Of a stretch of 5,664 nt of DNA, positions 5,563-5,664 are shown piece after piece. A program made the translations under genes and the position numbers. Position 1 is the first letter of the stretch, and every line of letters begins with the position of its first letter. This DNA is from Thiotrichaceae bacterium (GTDB taxonomy: Bacteria > Pseudomonadota > Gammaproteobacteria > Thiotrichales > Thiotrichaceae): positions 1-5,664 of the forward strand of contig JALWYT010000186.1 of the NCBI GenBank assembly GCA_026992705.1, read 5' to 3'. The notes under the pieces are model-generated. The model did no database searches. It saw only the letters and a list, made by a program, of their open reading frames with translations, and was not told the DNA's origin.

Positions 5563-5664
5563 ATGTATCAAAAAAGAATCAAACAAATTTCTTGGCTAGC
5601 ATCCCTATTAATGATGCTCTTCTTTATCAAGCCTAGTCTTGCAGAGCATTTTCACTATTTTATT
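5563..5664 (+). CDS. Exported protein, N-terminal fragment cut by the window edge
   Basis: Only the first 34 codons are present and the frame runs off the right end. The N-terminus has four positive charges (Lys4, Arg5, Lys7 and the basic start region), a hydrophobic core at about 10-22, and a plausible signal peptidase I site after PSLA, giving a mature start EHFHYFI. The early His-x-His followed by aromatic residues recalls exported DUF1007-type proteins, which often begin with H-P-H and sit next to nickel/cobalt transport genes, but seven residues cannot establish this. The gene lies 69 bases after the six-helix membrane protein gene on the same strand and is probably co-transcribed with it. 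An in-frame ATG at 5557 is the alternative start. Confidence 0.75.
   Translation, partial: MYQKRIKQISWLASLLMMLFFIKPSLAEHFHYFI

Overview
The window is 5,664 bases of AT-rich bacterial DNA that reads like a gammaproteobacterial chromosome. The basis is protein-level resemblance: a zinc-free (type B) L31, a MaeB-type malic enzyme whose catalytic residue numbers match my memory of E. coli MaeB, and a ClsC-type phospholipase D lipoprotein. The order L31, secreted nuclease, malic enzyme is, from memory, also found in Pseudomonas (around PA5049 to PA5046), so it is probably an old syntenic block. I cannot name the genus. I see no transposase, integrase, tRNA, rRNA or CRISPR array.

Left part, minus strand (about 1 to 2993). 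Transcription runs right to left: rpmE2 (type B L31), a staphylococcal-nuclease-fold exported nuclease with a C-terminal beta-rich extension, then maeB (malic enzyme without a phosphotransacetylase domain). A gap of about 310 bases follows, then a small acidic repeat-bearing lipoprotein gene that ends in a clear intrinsic terminator. The nuclease and maeB are 20 bases apart and probably co-transcribed. rpmE2 and the nuclease are separated by a strong intrinsic terminator that lies inside the 5' coding part of the nuclease frame.

Right part, plus strand (3208 to 5664). A divergent 214-base gap with a 9-bp inverted repeat leads into a clsC-like phospholipase D lipoprotein gene (cardiolipin synthase family). 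After it come a six-helix membrane protein with faint HupE/UreJ-like features and the start of a gene for an exported protein, cut by the window edge. These last two probably form a transcription unit.

Most of the window is ordinary housekeeping and envelope content. The most unusual feature is the overlap of an rpmE2-type terminator with the signal-peptide codons of the nuclease, just downstream of a promoter-like sequence that would give a nearly leaderless transcript. The second is the short near-identical 42-base tandem repeat in the small lipoprotein. I found no convincing new multi-gene system.
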